Below are positions 49,739-58,314 of a stretch of 64,000 bases of DNA, in pieces. The first letter of the stretch is position 1. Every line of letters begins with the position of its first letter. The position numbers and the translations under genes are program-made. The DNA is taken from contig NZ_JAOASI010000068.1 in assembly GCF_025210165.1 (NCBI RefSeq), positions 16,991-80,990 of the forward strand, given 5' to 3'. Under the pieces are notes generated by a model. It had not been told where the DNA came from and did no database searches. It was given only the letters and a program-made list of their open reading frames with translations. The stretch is from Tepidibacter sp. Its GTDB lineage: Bacteria > Bacillota > Clostridia > Peptostreptococcales > Peptostreptococcaceae.

Positions 49739-50362
49739 ATGTATTCAGATTTAACTGACAAGCAAATAGAAATTTTGAATTTTTTAAAACTACAAATTAA
49801 TAAAAAGGGTTATCCACCATCTGTTAGAGAGATATGTAGTGCAGTAAGTTTAAAATCAACCTCTACAGTCCACTCTCATCTAAGCAAATTAGAAGAAAAA
49901 GGATATATTAGAAAAGATAAAACAAAACCAAGAGCTATAGAGATTTTAGATTCAAATTCTGACAATCTCTTTAGTAGAAAAGAAACCATAGATATTCCTT
50001 TGGTTGGAAGTGTTACAGCAGGAACCCCTATACTAGCTACTGAAAATATAGAAGAATTCATCCCTGTACCTTCTAGTTTAATAGATGCTAATAACACATT
50101 TATGTTAAGAGTAAAAGGCGATAGCATGATTAATGCCGGAATATTAGATGGGGATTATATTATAGTAAACAAACAAAACACTGCTAGGAACGGAGAGATA
50201 GTAGTTGTTTTAACAGAAGATAATGAATCTACAGTAAAAAGATTTTTTAAAGAAGAGAATAGAATTAGGCTTCAACCAGAAAATCCATATATGGAACCTA
50301 TGTATTTCAATGACGTTAAAATATTAGGCACTCTAAAAGGAGTCTTTAGAGTCATAAAATAA
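49739..50362 (+). CDS. lexA: LexA repressor
   Basis: SOS repressor and self-cleaving protease, 207 residues. The N-terminal winged helix has LTDKQIEILNFLKLQINKKG and VSLKSTSTVHSHLSKLEEKG. The cleavage site Ala-Gly is in VTAGTPILATE. The Ser of the Ser-Lys dyad is in VKGDSMINAGI and the Lys in DNESTVKRFFKEE. GGGAGGA precedes the ATG. RecA-driven autocleavage would release it, the yneA-like gene and other SOS genes. Confidence 0.97.
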   Translation: MYSDLTDKQIEILNFLKLQINKKGYPPSVREICSAVSLKSTSTVHSHLSKLEEKGYIRKDKTKPRAIEILDSNSDNLFSRKETIDIPLVGSVTAGTPILATENIEEFIPVPSSLIDANNTFMLRVKGDSMINAGILDGDYIIVNKQNTARNGEIVVVLTEDNESTVKRFFKEENRIRLQPENPYMEPMYFNDVKILGTLKGVFRVIK

Positions 50363-50401
50363 ATTAAAGGTCTATAGTTATTTACTATAGACCTTTAATT
50401 T
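50361..50401. terminator. Terminator between lexA and the glutamine synthetase gene
   Basis: 18-bp perfect stem (50361-50378 and 50384-50401) with a 5-nt loop, starting at the lexA stop codon. Confidence 0.88.
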
Positions 50402-50430
50402 GTTTTTCTTTTATTGAATTTAGTTCTTAA

Positions 50431-52353
50431 TTAAAATAAATTCCTCTTATATATTACATATAAATCCTTAAGTAATCTTATTTTCTCATTCATTTCTATT
50501 TGAAGATTAGATACTAAATCATAATTTTTCTTTTCTATTGCATCTCTAATTCTTGTAAATAACGACTTTTCATCAGTTTTATCCTTCATTAAATAGCATC
50601 TCAATGTGTGTATCTTTTGCCAATTAACTATATCTAAATCCGTAACATCTTCAAAGTGCATCTTTTTGCAAGATCTTACTATTTCCATATTATCACATAT
50701 TATTCTATCCTTTAATTCTCTTATCCATTGATTTATAATAGACTCTTTAAATGAATCTATTGTTTGTTCTGTAAAAACATTATTATATTTTAATGCTTTT
50801 TTCTTTTCTTCATGTCTATCGAAATTTTTTGCATTTTCCCAGACTGTTTTAGGAGGTATCCCAAATAGATTATTTCTTTCTTCTTCTTTATAAAACTCAA
50901 AAACATCTTCTTCACTTCTGTACTCTCTATTTTTTTCTAAATATCCTGTTATCTCACCTGATTTTTTAGAAAACTCCTTTTCAAGTTCTTTAGATGTTTT
51001 TTTATTTTCTATAGCATACTTTATTCCATCAAGCATAGCTTGATAAGATGCTGCTAATATTATATAAGTATTTGACATAGGATTTGGTGCTCTTAATTCA
51101 AATCTTGTGCCTAGTGGATTTTCTAAATCTCTTATCAATCCAACTAATATAGATCTATTTCTCGATGGTATATCTACACTTTTCCCAAGTGATGATACTA
51201 TGCAAACAGGAGCTTCAAATCCTGGTTTTAATCTATTTAAAGCATCATTTGAAGAAGTTACAAAAGGATTTAATAGTTCGTAATTCTTTAAAATTCCCAT
51301 TAAAGCACCGAATCCAATAGGACTTGCATATTCTGCCTTCATATCAGATGGCGAGAATAGATTTACTATCTTTCCATTATTTAATTTTGCAGCTACACCT
51401 AAATGTGTATGTTCTCCACTTCCCGCTACACCTTCTATTGGTTTTGCAGCAAAAGTAACTTCTAATCCATAATTTTTAAATATATCATTTACTAAATTCC
51501 TAATTATAAGTTCATTATCTGCTGCTTGAATAGCATCACTATATTTCCAATCTATTTCAAGTTGTTCCATAACATGATTAGATTTTCCTCTTGAATTGAT
51601 AGCAGAAGTTATTCCCCCTACTTCTTTATGACCCATTTCAGGATTAACTCCGTATTTTTCCATTAAATATATACTTTTTTCTAATGCTGTTCTAACTGTA
51701 CCTTGAGTTCTCTTCCAATACTGCTCTTTTAAATTTTGAGATGTAGAAAGTTTTTCCTCATCAGCTTTATCTTCAGGTGTGTTAACCCAAAATTCAAGTT
51801 CTGTAGCTGATGTTAGTACAATTTCCTTTATTTCTTCACAGTCTTCAATCCCAACAGTCTTTAATACATCACTATTTTTACAAACCAATCTAAGCATTTC
51901 TTCCTTAAAATTCTCTATAGATTTTTTAAGAATAGATCTTGAGCATACTCTGCTTCCGTTATGTACTAAAAATGAAGGTATTCTCAAAGTTCCAACAGGA
52001 AGATGTGTTTTGTCATTTGAATTTTGAAAGTTATAATCAACAAACCAATCTACACTTCTATCTGGAATTATTTCTACTTTGGCATCATTTAAAGTTGCTA
52101 TATTATCAAGAACAACACTTGAACCATCTGTTTGAATTCCAGTTTGAATGAATTTATCTACATCTTCCAAAAAAACACTACTCGGTATTTTTTCGTCAGT
52201 ATCATTACCTCTTAAATCTACACCTACTAATGAAATGAATTCAATTTCTGGATGATTATCTAAAATTTCCTTAATATCTTTTGCAGAGTGCTTATCTCTT
52301 GGTATAAAATATACAAGATTACTTAAAGTATCTTTTTTTAATTCCTTCAACAC
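50431..52353 (-). CDS. Glutamine synthetase, large divergent type (640 residues)
   Basis: The catalytic motifs of the family are intact: ATELEFWV (Glu-x-Glu metal site), MGHKEVGG, KPIEGVAGSGEHTHLGV (ammonia and glutamate binding), SRNRSILVG and GTRFELRAPNPMSNTYI (Arg/Glu). At 640 residues it is longer than GlnA type I (about 440) and shorter than type III (about 700). The extra part is a helical C-terminal domain from about 455 with many Lys/Glu. It is likely glutamate-ammonia ligase, but glutamine synthetase homologues acting on other amines exist. GTG start with GGGAGGG upstream. Confidence 0.85.
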   Translation of the reverse strand: MLKELKKDTLSNLVYFIPRDKHSAKDIKEILDNHPEIEFISLVGVDLRGNDTDEKIPSSVFLEDVDKFIQTGIQTDGSSVVLDNIATLNDAKVEIIPDRSVDWFVDYNFQNSNDKTHLPVGTLRIPSFLVHNGSRVCSRSILKKSIENFKEEMLRLVCKNSDVLKTVGIEDCEEIKEIVLTSATELEFWVNTPEDKADEEKLSTSQNLKEQYWKRTQGTVRTALEKSIYLMEKYGVNPEMGHKEVGGITSAINSRGKSNHVMEQLEIDWKYSDAIQAADNELIIRNLVNDIFKNYGLEVTFAAKPIEGVAGSGEHTHLGVAAKLNNGKIVNLFSPSDMKAEYASPIGFGALMGILKNYELLNPFVTSSNDALNRLKPGFEAPVCIVSSLGKSVDIPSRNRSILVGLIRDLENPLGTRFELRAPNPMSNTYIILAASYQAMLDGIKYAIENKKTSKELEKEFSKKSGEITGYLEKNREYRSEEDVFEFYKEEERNNLFGIPPKTVWENAKNFDRHEEKKKALKYNNVFTEQTIDSFKESIINQWIRELKDRIICDNMEIVRSCKKMHFEDVTDLDIVNWQKIHTLRCYLMKDKTDEKSLFTRIRDAIEKKNYDLVSNLQIEMNEKIRLLKDLYVIYKRNLF

Positions 52354-52603
52354 GAATAATACCCTCCCTTATAAAGTTAAACTTAAATTCAGCTAGTCTA
52401 TTTAACTTACATAAAAATACAACAAAGTAATAAAGTACGTATTCTAACGTATTAAAATTATACTTTTGTCTATATTGTTAATAAAGCTTTTTCATTAATA
52501 TCAAAAATTATATTACACATCCCTTTCTTTGTAAAGTAAATAATTCAATAATTTTTGAAAATGTATTAATATTGCAAAAATTTTTATTTTTCCTGTTCAT
52601 TAA

Positions 52604-52639
52604 AAAAATACCAACTTCTATATAGAGGTTGGTATTTTT
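52604..52639. terminator. Terminator of the methionine gamma-lyase family gene
   Basis: Stem AAAAATACCAACTTCT with AGAGGTTGGTATTTTT (one wobble), overlapping the stop codon of the minus-strand gene. Confidence 0.85.
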
Positions 52640-53919
52640 ATAGTCTTATTTTTTATCATTTCAGTTAGAGCTTTTAGTGATCCAAACTTAGAATGAGTAT
52701 AAGTTAATCCTCCTTGGAAATATACATTATACGGTGGTTTTATAGGAGCATCCGCACTAAGTTCTATAGATGAGCCTTGAATAAAAGCTCCGGCTGCCAT
52801 TATAACATCGCTATCATAACCAGGCATAGGCCAAGGCTCTGGACTTACAAAAGAATCAACAGGAGCTGCAAATTGAATCCCCTTGCAAAACGATATTATT
52901 TGCTCTGCATTATCAAATTTAATTATTTGTATTATGTCACTTCTAACATCGTTTGGTTTTGGTAAAACCTTAAATCCTAATTCTTCAAATAATTTAGAGC
53001 AAAATATAGCTCCCATCAAAGCCTGACTTACAGTATGAGGAGCTAAAAATAAACCTTGAAGTACACTTCTAGTAGTTCCAAAAGTTAATCCGCATTCTTT
53101 TCCTATTCCAGGAGATGTAAGTCTATATGATATTAATTCAACTATTTCCTTTTTTCCGGCTATATATCCTCCAGTTAAAGCTAGTCCTCCTCCTGGATTT
53201 TTTATTAAAGAACCAGCCATTATGTCAGCACCAACATCAGTAGGTTCTTTCATTTCTAAAAATTCACCATAGCAATTATCTACCATTACAATTATATCTT
53301 CTCTTACAGATTTAACTATCTTTATTATTTTTTCTATATCATCTATAGTCAAAGATTTTCTCCAGCTATACCCTTTTGATCTTTGTATTAAAACAAGTTT
53401 AGTTTTATCATTTATCTTTTCTTTTATATTAACATAGTCTGGTTCTCCGTTATCTAAAAAATCTACTTGATTATAAGTTACACCAAACTCTTTTAATGAT
53501 CCTCTTGAATCTCTAATTCCTATAACTTCCTCTAATGTATCATAAGGTTTTCCTGTTGCTGATAATATTTCATCACCTGGTCTTACTATACCACTTATAC
53601 AAAGTGATAAAGCATGAGTTCCATTAACTATTATAGGTCTTACTATAGCATCTTCTGCATTGAATACATAAGAGTATATTTCTTCTACTTTTTCTCTTCC
53701 GATATCATTATATCCATATCCAGTAGTCCAATTGAAATGATGATCAGAAAGATTAGCCTTTTGCATAGCCTTTAGTACCTTATATTGATTATATTCACTC
53801 ACTTCATTTATCTCTTTAAATTTACTCTGTATTTTACCTTCTATATTCTCGCTTAATTTTATGACAGATTTATCTATATCATAAAAATCAAACAACATAT
53901 TTTTAGTTTGTTCAAGCAC
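52618..53919 (-). CDS. Methionine gamma-lyase family PLP enzyme (YnbB type)
   Basis: A 433-residue fold-type I PLP enzyme of the family annotated as methionine gamma-lyase or aluminum resistance protein (YnbB in Bacillus). Landmarks: FNWTTGYGYNDIGREKVEEI, RPIIVNGTHALSLCISGIV, VDNCYGEFLEMKEPTDVGAD, and the PLP-Lys in AGSLIKNPGGGLALTGGYI. In Bacillus this gene neighbours glnR-glnA; here a glutamine synthetase is next to it too. The substrate is uncertain. GTG start after GGTGGT. It is divergent from recombinase 3 across the lox/dif-like site. Confidence 0.9.
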   Translation of the reverse strand: MLEQTKNMLFDFYDIDKSVIKLSENIEGKIQSKFKEINEVSEYNQYKVLKAMQKANLSDHHFNWTTGYGYNDIGREKVEEIYSYVFNAEDAIVRPIIVNGTHALSLCISGIVRPGDEILSATGKPYDTLEEVIGIRDSRGSLKEFGVTYNQVDFLDNGEPDYVNIKEKINDKTKLVLIQRSKGYSWRKSLTIDDIEKIIKIVKSVREDIIVMVDNCYGEFLEMKEPTDVGADIMAGSLIKNPGGGLALTGGYIAGKKEIVELISYRLTSPGIGKECGLTFGTTRSVLQGLFLAPHTVSQALMGAIFCSKLFEELGFKVLPKPNDVRSDIIQIIKFDNAEQIISFCKGIQFAAPVDSFVSPEPWPMPGYDSDVIMAAGAFIQGSSIELSADAPIKPPYNVYFQGGLTYTHSKFGSLKALTEMIKNKTIKIPTSI

Positions 53920-54007
53920 TACATACCACCCGTTTCTTAAGTTATTTTTGACATTAGAATTTTATCATAAAGAAATAACATATTCAATTTTTTTGCAAAA
54001 TAGTATA

Positions 54008-54063
54008 TAATAATACATATAACTTCGCATAAGATATGTTATGCGAAGTTATATGTATTATTA
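54008..54063. other. lox/dif-like palindromic recombination site candidate
   Basis: 25-bp perfect arms (54008-54032 and 54039-54063) with the 6-nt spacer GATATG. Core 54019-54052 has 13-bp arms ATAACTTCGCATA, an 8-bp spacer, and the complementary arm, the 13-8-13 plan of loxP with 12/13 arm identity (loxP arm ATAACTTCGTATA). Read as dif it is ACTTCGCATAA, GATATG, TTATGCGAAGT (11-6-11), sharing CGCATAA with E. coli dif and ACTT and TTATG with B. subtilis dif. It lies between two divergent gene starts, so it is not a terminator. Recombination function is inferred. Confidence 0.6.
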
Positions 54064-54073
54064 AGGGGGGGTT

Positions 54074-55105
54074 ATGATGAAATACACAACAGATGATCTA
54101 ATCGGTAGTTTAAAGCTAAGACGACAGTTGTTTCCTATAGACAATTACCCAATAGAGTTTAAGGATGCTTTTGAAGTATTTATAGACGCTTTAATTTCAG
54201 CTCAAAAATCTATAAACACTATACAATCCTATTACTTCGATTTAAAGACGTTTTTTGAGTTTTTAATGGTAAACTATGAAGACATAGAATATCTTTCCGA
54301 TATACGCCCGCTATCACTTGCTCGCTTTTATACACATTTGCAAACCGAAAGGAAAAACTCATATAAATCTATACTCAGAAAAAAAATGGTGCTTAATGTA
54401 TTTTTTAAATATCTAATAGAACAGGGGATAATATTAGAACGCCAAAACCCAATCAAAAAAGAAGAAGTTATAAAAAGTAAAGTCTCAAACAAAAAGTCTC
54501 CACCTGTCTTTTTGGAAAAAGATGAAATAAAGAAAATATTCGATTTTATAAAAAACTCACGCTCTAATAAGTTCTATAAACTAAGAAACTTAAGCATAGT
54601 GTCATTGATGCTTTACAGCGGTCTAAGAGTATCCGAAATTACAAGTATAGACTTAAAGGATATAGAATATGCACTCAATCATGAGATTTTATCAATCGTA
54701 GGAAAAGGAAATAAGGAAAGAAAAATCCCTTTATTAAAAGATGAGCTTTTAAATGGAAGCTTAAACTCTTTATACGAGTACTACATAGAAAGATTAAAAT
54801 TAGATATTGATACAAATGCACTTTTTGTATCAACAAAAAAGACTAGACTTACAGCAAGAGCTATTCAGATGCTTATGAAAAAATATTCAACAAATACTAA
54901 TATAAATAAAACTATAACACCTCATAAACTAAGACATACATTTGCTACTCACTTAATAAAAAACGGAGCCGATATAAGAAAAGTACAAGAACTCCTTGGA
55001 CATGCCTCTATATCGACCACCCAAATTTATACACATATACAAATAGATGACTTAAAAGATACTTTAAAAGAATACAAACTAGATTTAAATTCGCTAATAG
55101 TATAG
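54074..55105 (+). CDS. Tyrosine recombinase next to a lox/dif-like site, complete active site
   Basis: A 343-residue integrase-family recombinase. Core-binding domain about 30-115 (SINTIQSYYFDLKTFFEFLM). Catalytic residues: Arg185 (YSGLRVSEIT), Lys211 (IVGKGNKERKIP), His284-x2-Arg287 (TPHKLRHTFATHL), His310 (LLGHASISTTQ) and Tyr319 (IYTHI). All six are present, so activity is expected. It is longer than XerC/D (about 300), and its 70-residue N-terminal region and position between metabolic and hfq-miaA-mutLS genes suggest a resident rather than mobile recombinase. AAGGGGGGG precedes ATG 54074. The palindrome 54008-54063 ends 10 nt before the start, so site and gene are linked. Confidence 0.92.
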   Translation: MMKYTTDDLIGSLKLRRQLFPIDNYPIEFKDAFEVFIDALISAQKSINTIQSYYFDLKTFFEFLMVNYEDIEYLSDIRPLSLARFYTHLQTERKNSYKSILRKKMVLNVFFKYLIEQGIILERQNPIKKEEVIKSKVSNKKSPPVFLEKDEIKKIFDFIKNSRSNKFYKLRNLSIVSLMLYSGLRVSEITSIDLKDIEYALNHEILSIVGKGNKERKIPLLKDELLNGSLNSLYEYYIERLKLDIDTNALFVSTKKTRLTARAIQMLMKKYSTNTNINKTITPHKLRHTFATHLIKNGADIRKVQELLGHASISTTQIYTHIQIDDLKDTLKEYKLDLNSLIV

Positions 55106-55129
55106 TGCTATAATTTGCCACTCAAAAAT

Positions 55130-55158
55130 AAAAACACATCTAATTTAGATGTGTTTTT
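55130..55158. terminator. Bidirectional terminator between recombinase 3 and hfq
   Basis: 14-bp perfect stem (AAAAACACATCTAA and complement) with a 1-nt centre, A/T tails on both sides. It would end the recombinase mRNA and the long minus-strand miaB-to-hfq transcript. Confidence 0.9.
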
Positions 55159-55163
55159 ACATA

Positions 55164-55421
55164 TTAACGAGCAGACGAATTCTTCATGTTATTATTAGAA
55201 TTAATTAAATTTATATTAGTATTAGGTATTATAGTAGAAACAGCATGCTTATAAATCATTTGTTGCTTACCTTCATTTTCTAAAATTATTATATAGCTAT
55301 CAAACCCCTTCACTCTACCTTTTAACTGAACTCCATTCATCAAAAATATCGTTATAGCTATTTTTTCTTTTCTAGCTTGGTTTAAAAATAAATCTTGTAA
55401 ATTCAACGTGTTGTTTTTCAA
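55164..55421 (-). CDS. hfq: RNA-binding protein Hfq
   Basis: Hfq forms a hexamer that binds U-rich and A-rich RNA and assists small RNAs. It is 85 residues: [20 protein letters not shown] is the Sm1 start, [20 protein letters not shown] continues it, and [14 protein letters not shown] is the Sm2 motif (family YKHA). The C-terminus is short and Asn-rich. TTG start with AGGAGG upstream. miaA lies 37 nt upstream, the classic miaA-hfq pair. Confidence 0.97.
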   Translation of the reverse strand: MKNNTLNLQDLFLNQARKEKIAITIFLMNGVQLKGRVKGFDSYIIILENEGKQQMIYKHAVSTIIPNTNINLINSNNNMKNSSAR

Positions 55422-55458
55422 AGCTACCCCTCCTAATTATGTATATTTTATTAATATT

Positions 55459-56403
55459 CTATAAATTTCTTAATATACCTTCTATATAAGATAAAATTAA
55501 TGATTTTGCATCATTTTGACTCGAAAAGTTATCTAAATCTATCCATTTTGCAAAATCATATCTTTTAAACCATGTTATTTGCCTCTTTGCATATCTCCTA
55601 CTATCTCTTTTAATTAACTCAACAGCATCTTCTATAGAGTATTCTCCTTTTAAGGATTTTATTATTTCTTTATATCCTATTGCCTGCAAAGAAGTTAATT
55701 TTTCATTATATCCCATTTCTAAAAGCTTGTTTACTTCCTTTAAAAGACCTTGATTCATCATAATATCAACTCTTTTATTTATTCTTTCATAAAGGTAGTC
55801 TCTATCTCTATTTAATATTATAAGGATAGGGTAATAATCTTCATTAAACTTTATATCATTTTTAAAATCACCTATTTTTTCTTCACCTTCTAAGCAAACT
55901 TCAATAGCTCTAATAACTCGCTTTATATTATTAGGATGTATCCTGTTAGCACTTTTTTCATCCAGTTTTCTTAATTTATTATGAAGATGCTCAGATCCAT
56001 ATTCATCCGCTTCTTTTTGAAGCTTATCTCTAAGTTTTGTATTTCCTTTAGATTTAGTAAAGTCCATCTCATATATCAAAGAATTCATATAAAGACCCGT
56101 TCCACCTGCTATTATAGGAATTTTACCTCTTTGGTATATTTCATTAATGTATTTTTTGGCTCTTTGTTGAAAATCAACTACAGAAAACTCAACATCAGGC
56201 TCAACTTCATCTATTAAATAATGCTTTACTTTACACATTTCTTCCTCTGTTATTTTAGCAGTTCCTATATCCATATATTTGTATATCTGCATAGAATCAG
56301 CAGAGATTATTTCTCCATCAAGCTCTTTTGCTAAATTTATAGATAAATCCGTTTTTCCAACAGCAGTCGGTCCTGCTATAAACACTACAGGTATTCTCCC
56401 CAT
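55459..56403 (-). CDS. miaA: tRNA dimethylallyltransferase
   Basis: This adds a dimethylallyl group to A37 of tRNAs reading UNN codons; MiaB (61004-62443) then methylthiolates it. It is 314 residues. P-loop FIAGPTAVGKTDLSINLA, then DGEIISADSMQIYKYMDIGT and VPIIAGGTGLYMNSLIYE (here KIPIIAGGTGLYMN), and NIKRVIRAIEV. GAAAGGTG precedes the ATG. It is separated by 21 nt from mutL, so the cluster mutS-mutL-miaA-hfq is probably one operon. Confidence 0.97.
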   Translation of the reverse strand: MGRIPVVFIAGPTAVGKTDLSINLAKELDGEIISADSMQIYKYMDIGTAKITEEEMCKVKHYLIDEVEPDVEFSVVDFQQRAKKYINEIYQRGKIPIIAGGTGLYMNSLIYEMDFTKSKGNTKLRDKLQKEADEYGSEHLHNKLRKLDEKSANRIHPNNIKRVIRAIEVCLEGEEKIGDFKNDIKFNEDYYPILIILNRDRDYLYERINKRVDIMMNQGLLKEVNKLLEMGYNEKLTSLQAIGYKEIIKSLKGEYSIEDAVELIKRDSRRYAKRQITWFKRYDFAKWIDLDNFSSQNDAKSLILSYIEGILRNL

Positions 56404-56424
56404 ATCTCAATCACCTTTCTAATA

Positions 56425-58314
56425 TCAAATAATTCTTTTAAACATTTTCTCAATTTCTTTTTTTGTCATCTCTACTATAACAGGTCTACCATGAGGACAA
56501 GTATATGAATTGTTACACCTCTTTAACTTTTCTATAAGGGTATTTATTTCTAGATTTTCAATTCTATCATTCGCTTTAATAGCACTTTTACAAGCCATAG
56601 ATGCTATTTGTTCTTTTTTTAAATCATAATTATTAGATAGTTTATCTATATTATCTATTATATCTATTATAAAATTCTCAGATTCAGGTACTCCGAATAC
56701 ATTAGGTACAGACCTAACTACAATTGAATTATTTCCAAATAATTCAACTTCAAAACCAAATTTCATAAATATATCTAATTTATTTTCTATAATAAGCATG
56801 TCTTTATTAGACAAATCAATGATTATTGGCTTTAATAAAATTTGACTAGATATATTTTCTGTTTTAAACTTTGCTAAATACTCTTCATATACAACTCTTT
56901 CATGGGCAGCATGCTGATCAATTAAAAATATCGACTCTTTAGATTGGCATATAATATAAGTGTTAAAGATTGTTCCTACTATATTTAAGTTTTTTAATTT
57001 TTCATCTTGATATTCCTCTAATATTTCTTGATTGCACGCTTTAGTTTCTTCTATATAAAAGCTCATACTTTCTTTTATATTATGTTTTAAGAAATTATTC
57101 TTTTCTGTCTTGATTAATTCTTTATCTTCTCTTTTTGTTATTCCATAATCAATACTTTTTTCCTGAACATTATTTATTTCAATCTGAGTTTCATTTTCTT
57201 CAGATTTATTTGAATCTGTTTTTTCTTTAGTAATATCCATTATCAAATCATCTATAGATATCACATTTTCTTTATCTTCTTCTTTTTTGATTTCTTCTTT
57301 TACAACATATTTAGGTATCAAGTTTGTACTAAGTAAAAGTTCATTAATCTTAATTTTTATTAAATTAAATATTCTTTGATCATCTTCAAATTTGATTTCC
57401 AGTTTATTAGGATGCACGTTTACATCTATCTTCTGGGCATCTATTGATAAATTTAAAAAACATATAGAATGCTTATTTATAGGAAGTATTCCTTTATATG
57501 CTTCATATATAGCAGCTAATATCAATTTACTTTTTACATAACGTCCATTTATATAAATATGCTGGAGTGTTTTATTGTTTCTATATATAGTGTTATTACC
57601 TATGTATCCTTCCAACTTTAAAAAGTCAGTTTCAATTTCTACATTCTTTAAATTATCAGAAATCTTTTTGCCATAAATAGATCTTACAGTATTTTTAAGA
57701 TTATTATCTCCAGGGCTAGTTAACATAATTCTATTATTGTTAATATATTTAAATTGAATACCAGGATTTCCTATACAAAGTTTATTTATCATATCTGTTA
57801 TATTTATATTTTCACTTGTAGATGACTTTAAGAACTTTTTTCTTGCTGGAGTATTAAAGAATAAGTCCTTAACGATAATAGTAGTTCCTATAGATGTTCC
57901 TATAGGTTCTTTACTTTTTATAACTCCACCTTCTATACATACTTTAACTCCTATTGTATCCTCTATTGTTCTAGTTATAAGCTCAACTCTAGCAATTGAT
58001 GCAATACTTGCCAAAGCTTCTCCCCTAAACCCAAGTGAATCAAGTTCGTAAAGATCATCTATTTCAGATATTTTGCTTGTAGCGTGTCTTAAAAATGATT
58101 TTTCAACCTGGCTTTTAGGTATGCCATGACCATTATCTGTAATTCTTATTAAATTTTTTCCTCCATTAGAGATTTCTATTGTTATTTTTGAAGATTTTGC
58201 ATCTATAGAATTTTCAACTAATTCTTTAACTACAGAAGAAGGTCTCTCAACAACCTCTCCCGCAGCTATCTTATTTATTGTGTATTCATCTAAAAGATTT
58301 ATTTCTTTAATCAC
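56425..58314 (-). CDS. mutL: DNA mismatch repair protein MutL
   Basis: MutL couples mismatch recognition by MutS to strand incision. It is 629 residues. The GHKL ATPase has VVERPSSVVKELVENSIDA, ITDNGHGI and GFRGEALASIASI. After an acidic linker (about 340-430) the C-terminal domain carries DQHAAHERVVYEE, ACKSAIKAND and CPHGRPV, the metal-binding endonuclease motifs found in bacteria without MutH. GTG start overlapping the mutS stop by 4 nt (GTGA), so translation is coupled. Confidence 0.97.
   Translation of the reverse strand: MIKEINLLDEYTINKIAAGEVVERPSSVVKELVENSIDAKSSKITIEISNGGKNLIRITDNGHGIPKSQVEKSFLRHATSKISEIDDLYELDSLGFRGEALASIASIARVELITRTIEDTIGVKVCIEGGVIKSKEPIGTSIGTTIIVKDLFFNTPARKKFLKSSTSENINITDMINKLCIGNPGIQFKYINNNRIMLTSPGDNNLKNTVRSIYGKKISDNLKNVEIETDFLKLEGYIGNNTIYRNNKTLQHIYINGRYVKSKLILAAIYEAYKGILPINKHSICFLNLSIDAQKIDVNVHPNKLEIKFEDDQRIFNLIKIKINELLLSTNLIPKYVVKEEIKKEEDKENVISIDDLIMDITKEKTDSNKSEENETQIEINNVQEKSIDYGITKREDKELIKTEKNNFLKHNIKESMSFYIEETKACNQEILEEYQDEKLKNLNIVGTIFNTYIICQSKESIFLIDQHAAHERVVYEEYLAKFKTENISSQILLKPIIIDLSNKDMLIIENKLDIFMKFGFEVELFGNNSIVVRSVPNVFGVPESENFIIDIIDNIDKLSNNYDLKKEQIASMACKSAIKANDRIENLEINTLIEKLKRCNNSYTCPHGRPVIVEMTKKEIEKMFKRII

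Noticed and set aside
54019..54052. Laboratory loxP site or vector contamination
   Set aside because: Each arm differs from loxP by one base and the spacer is different, the symmetry extends well beyond 34 bp, and the flanks are normal host sequence.
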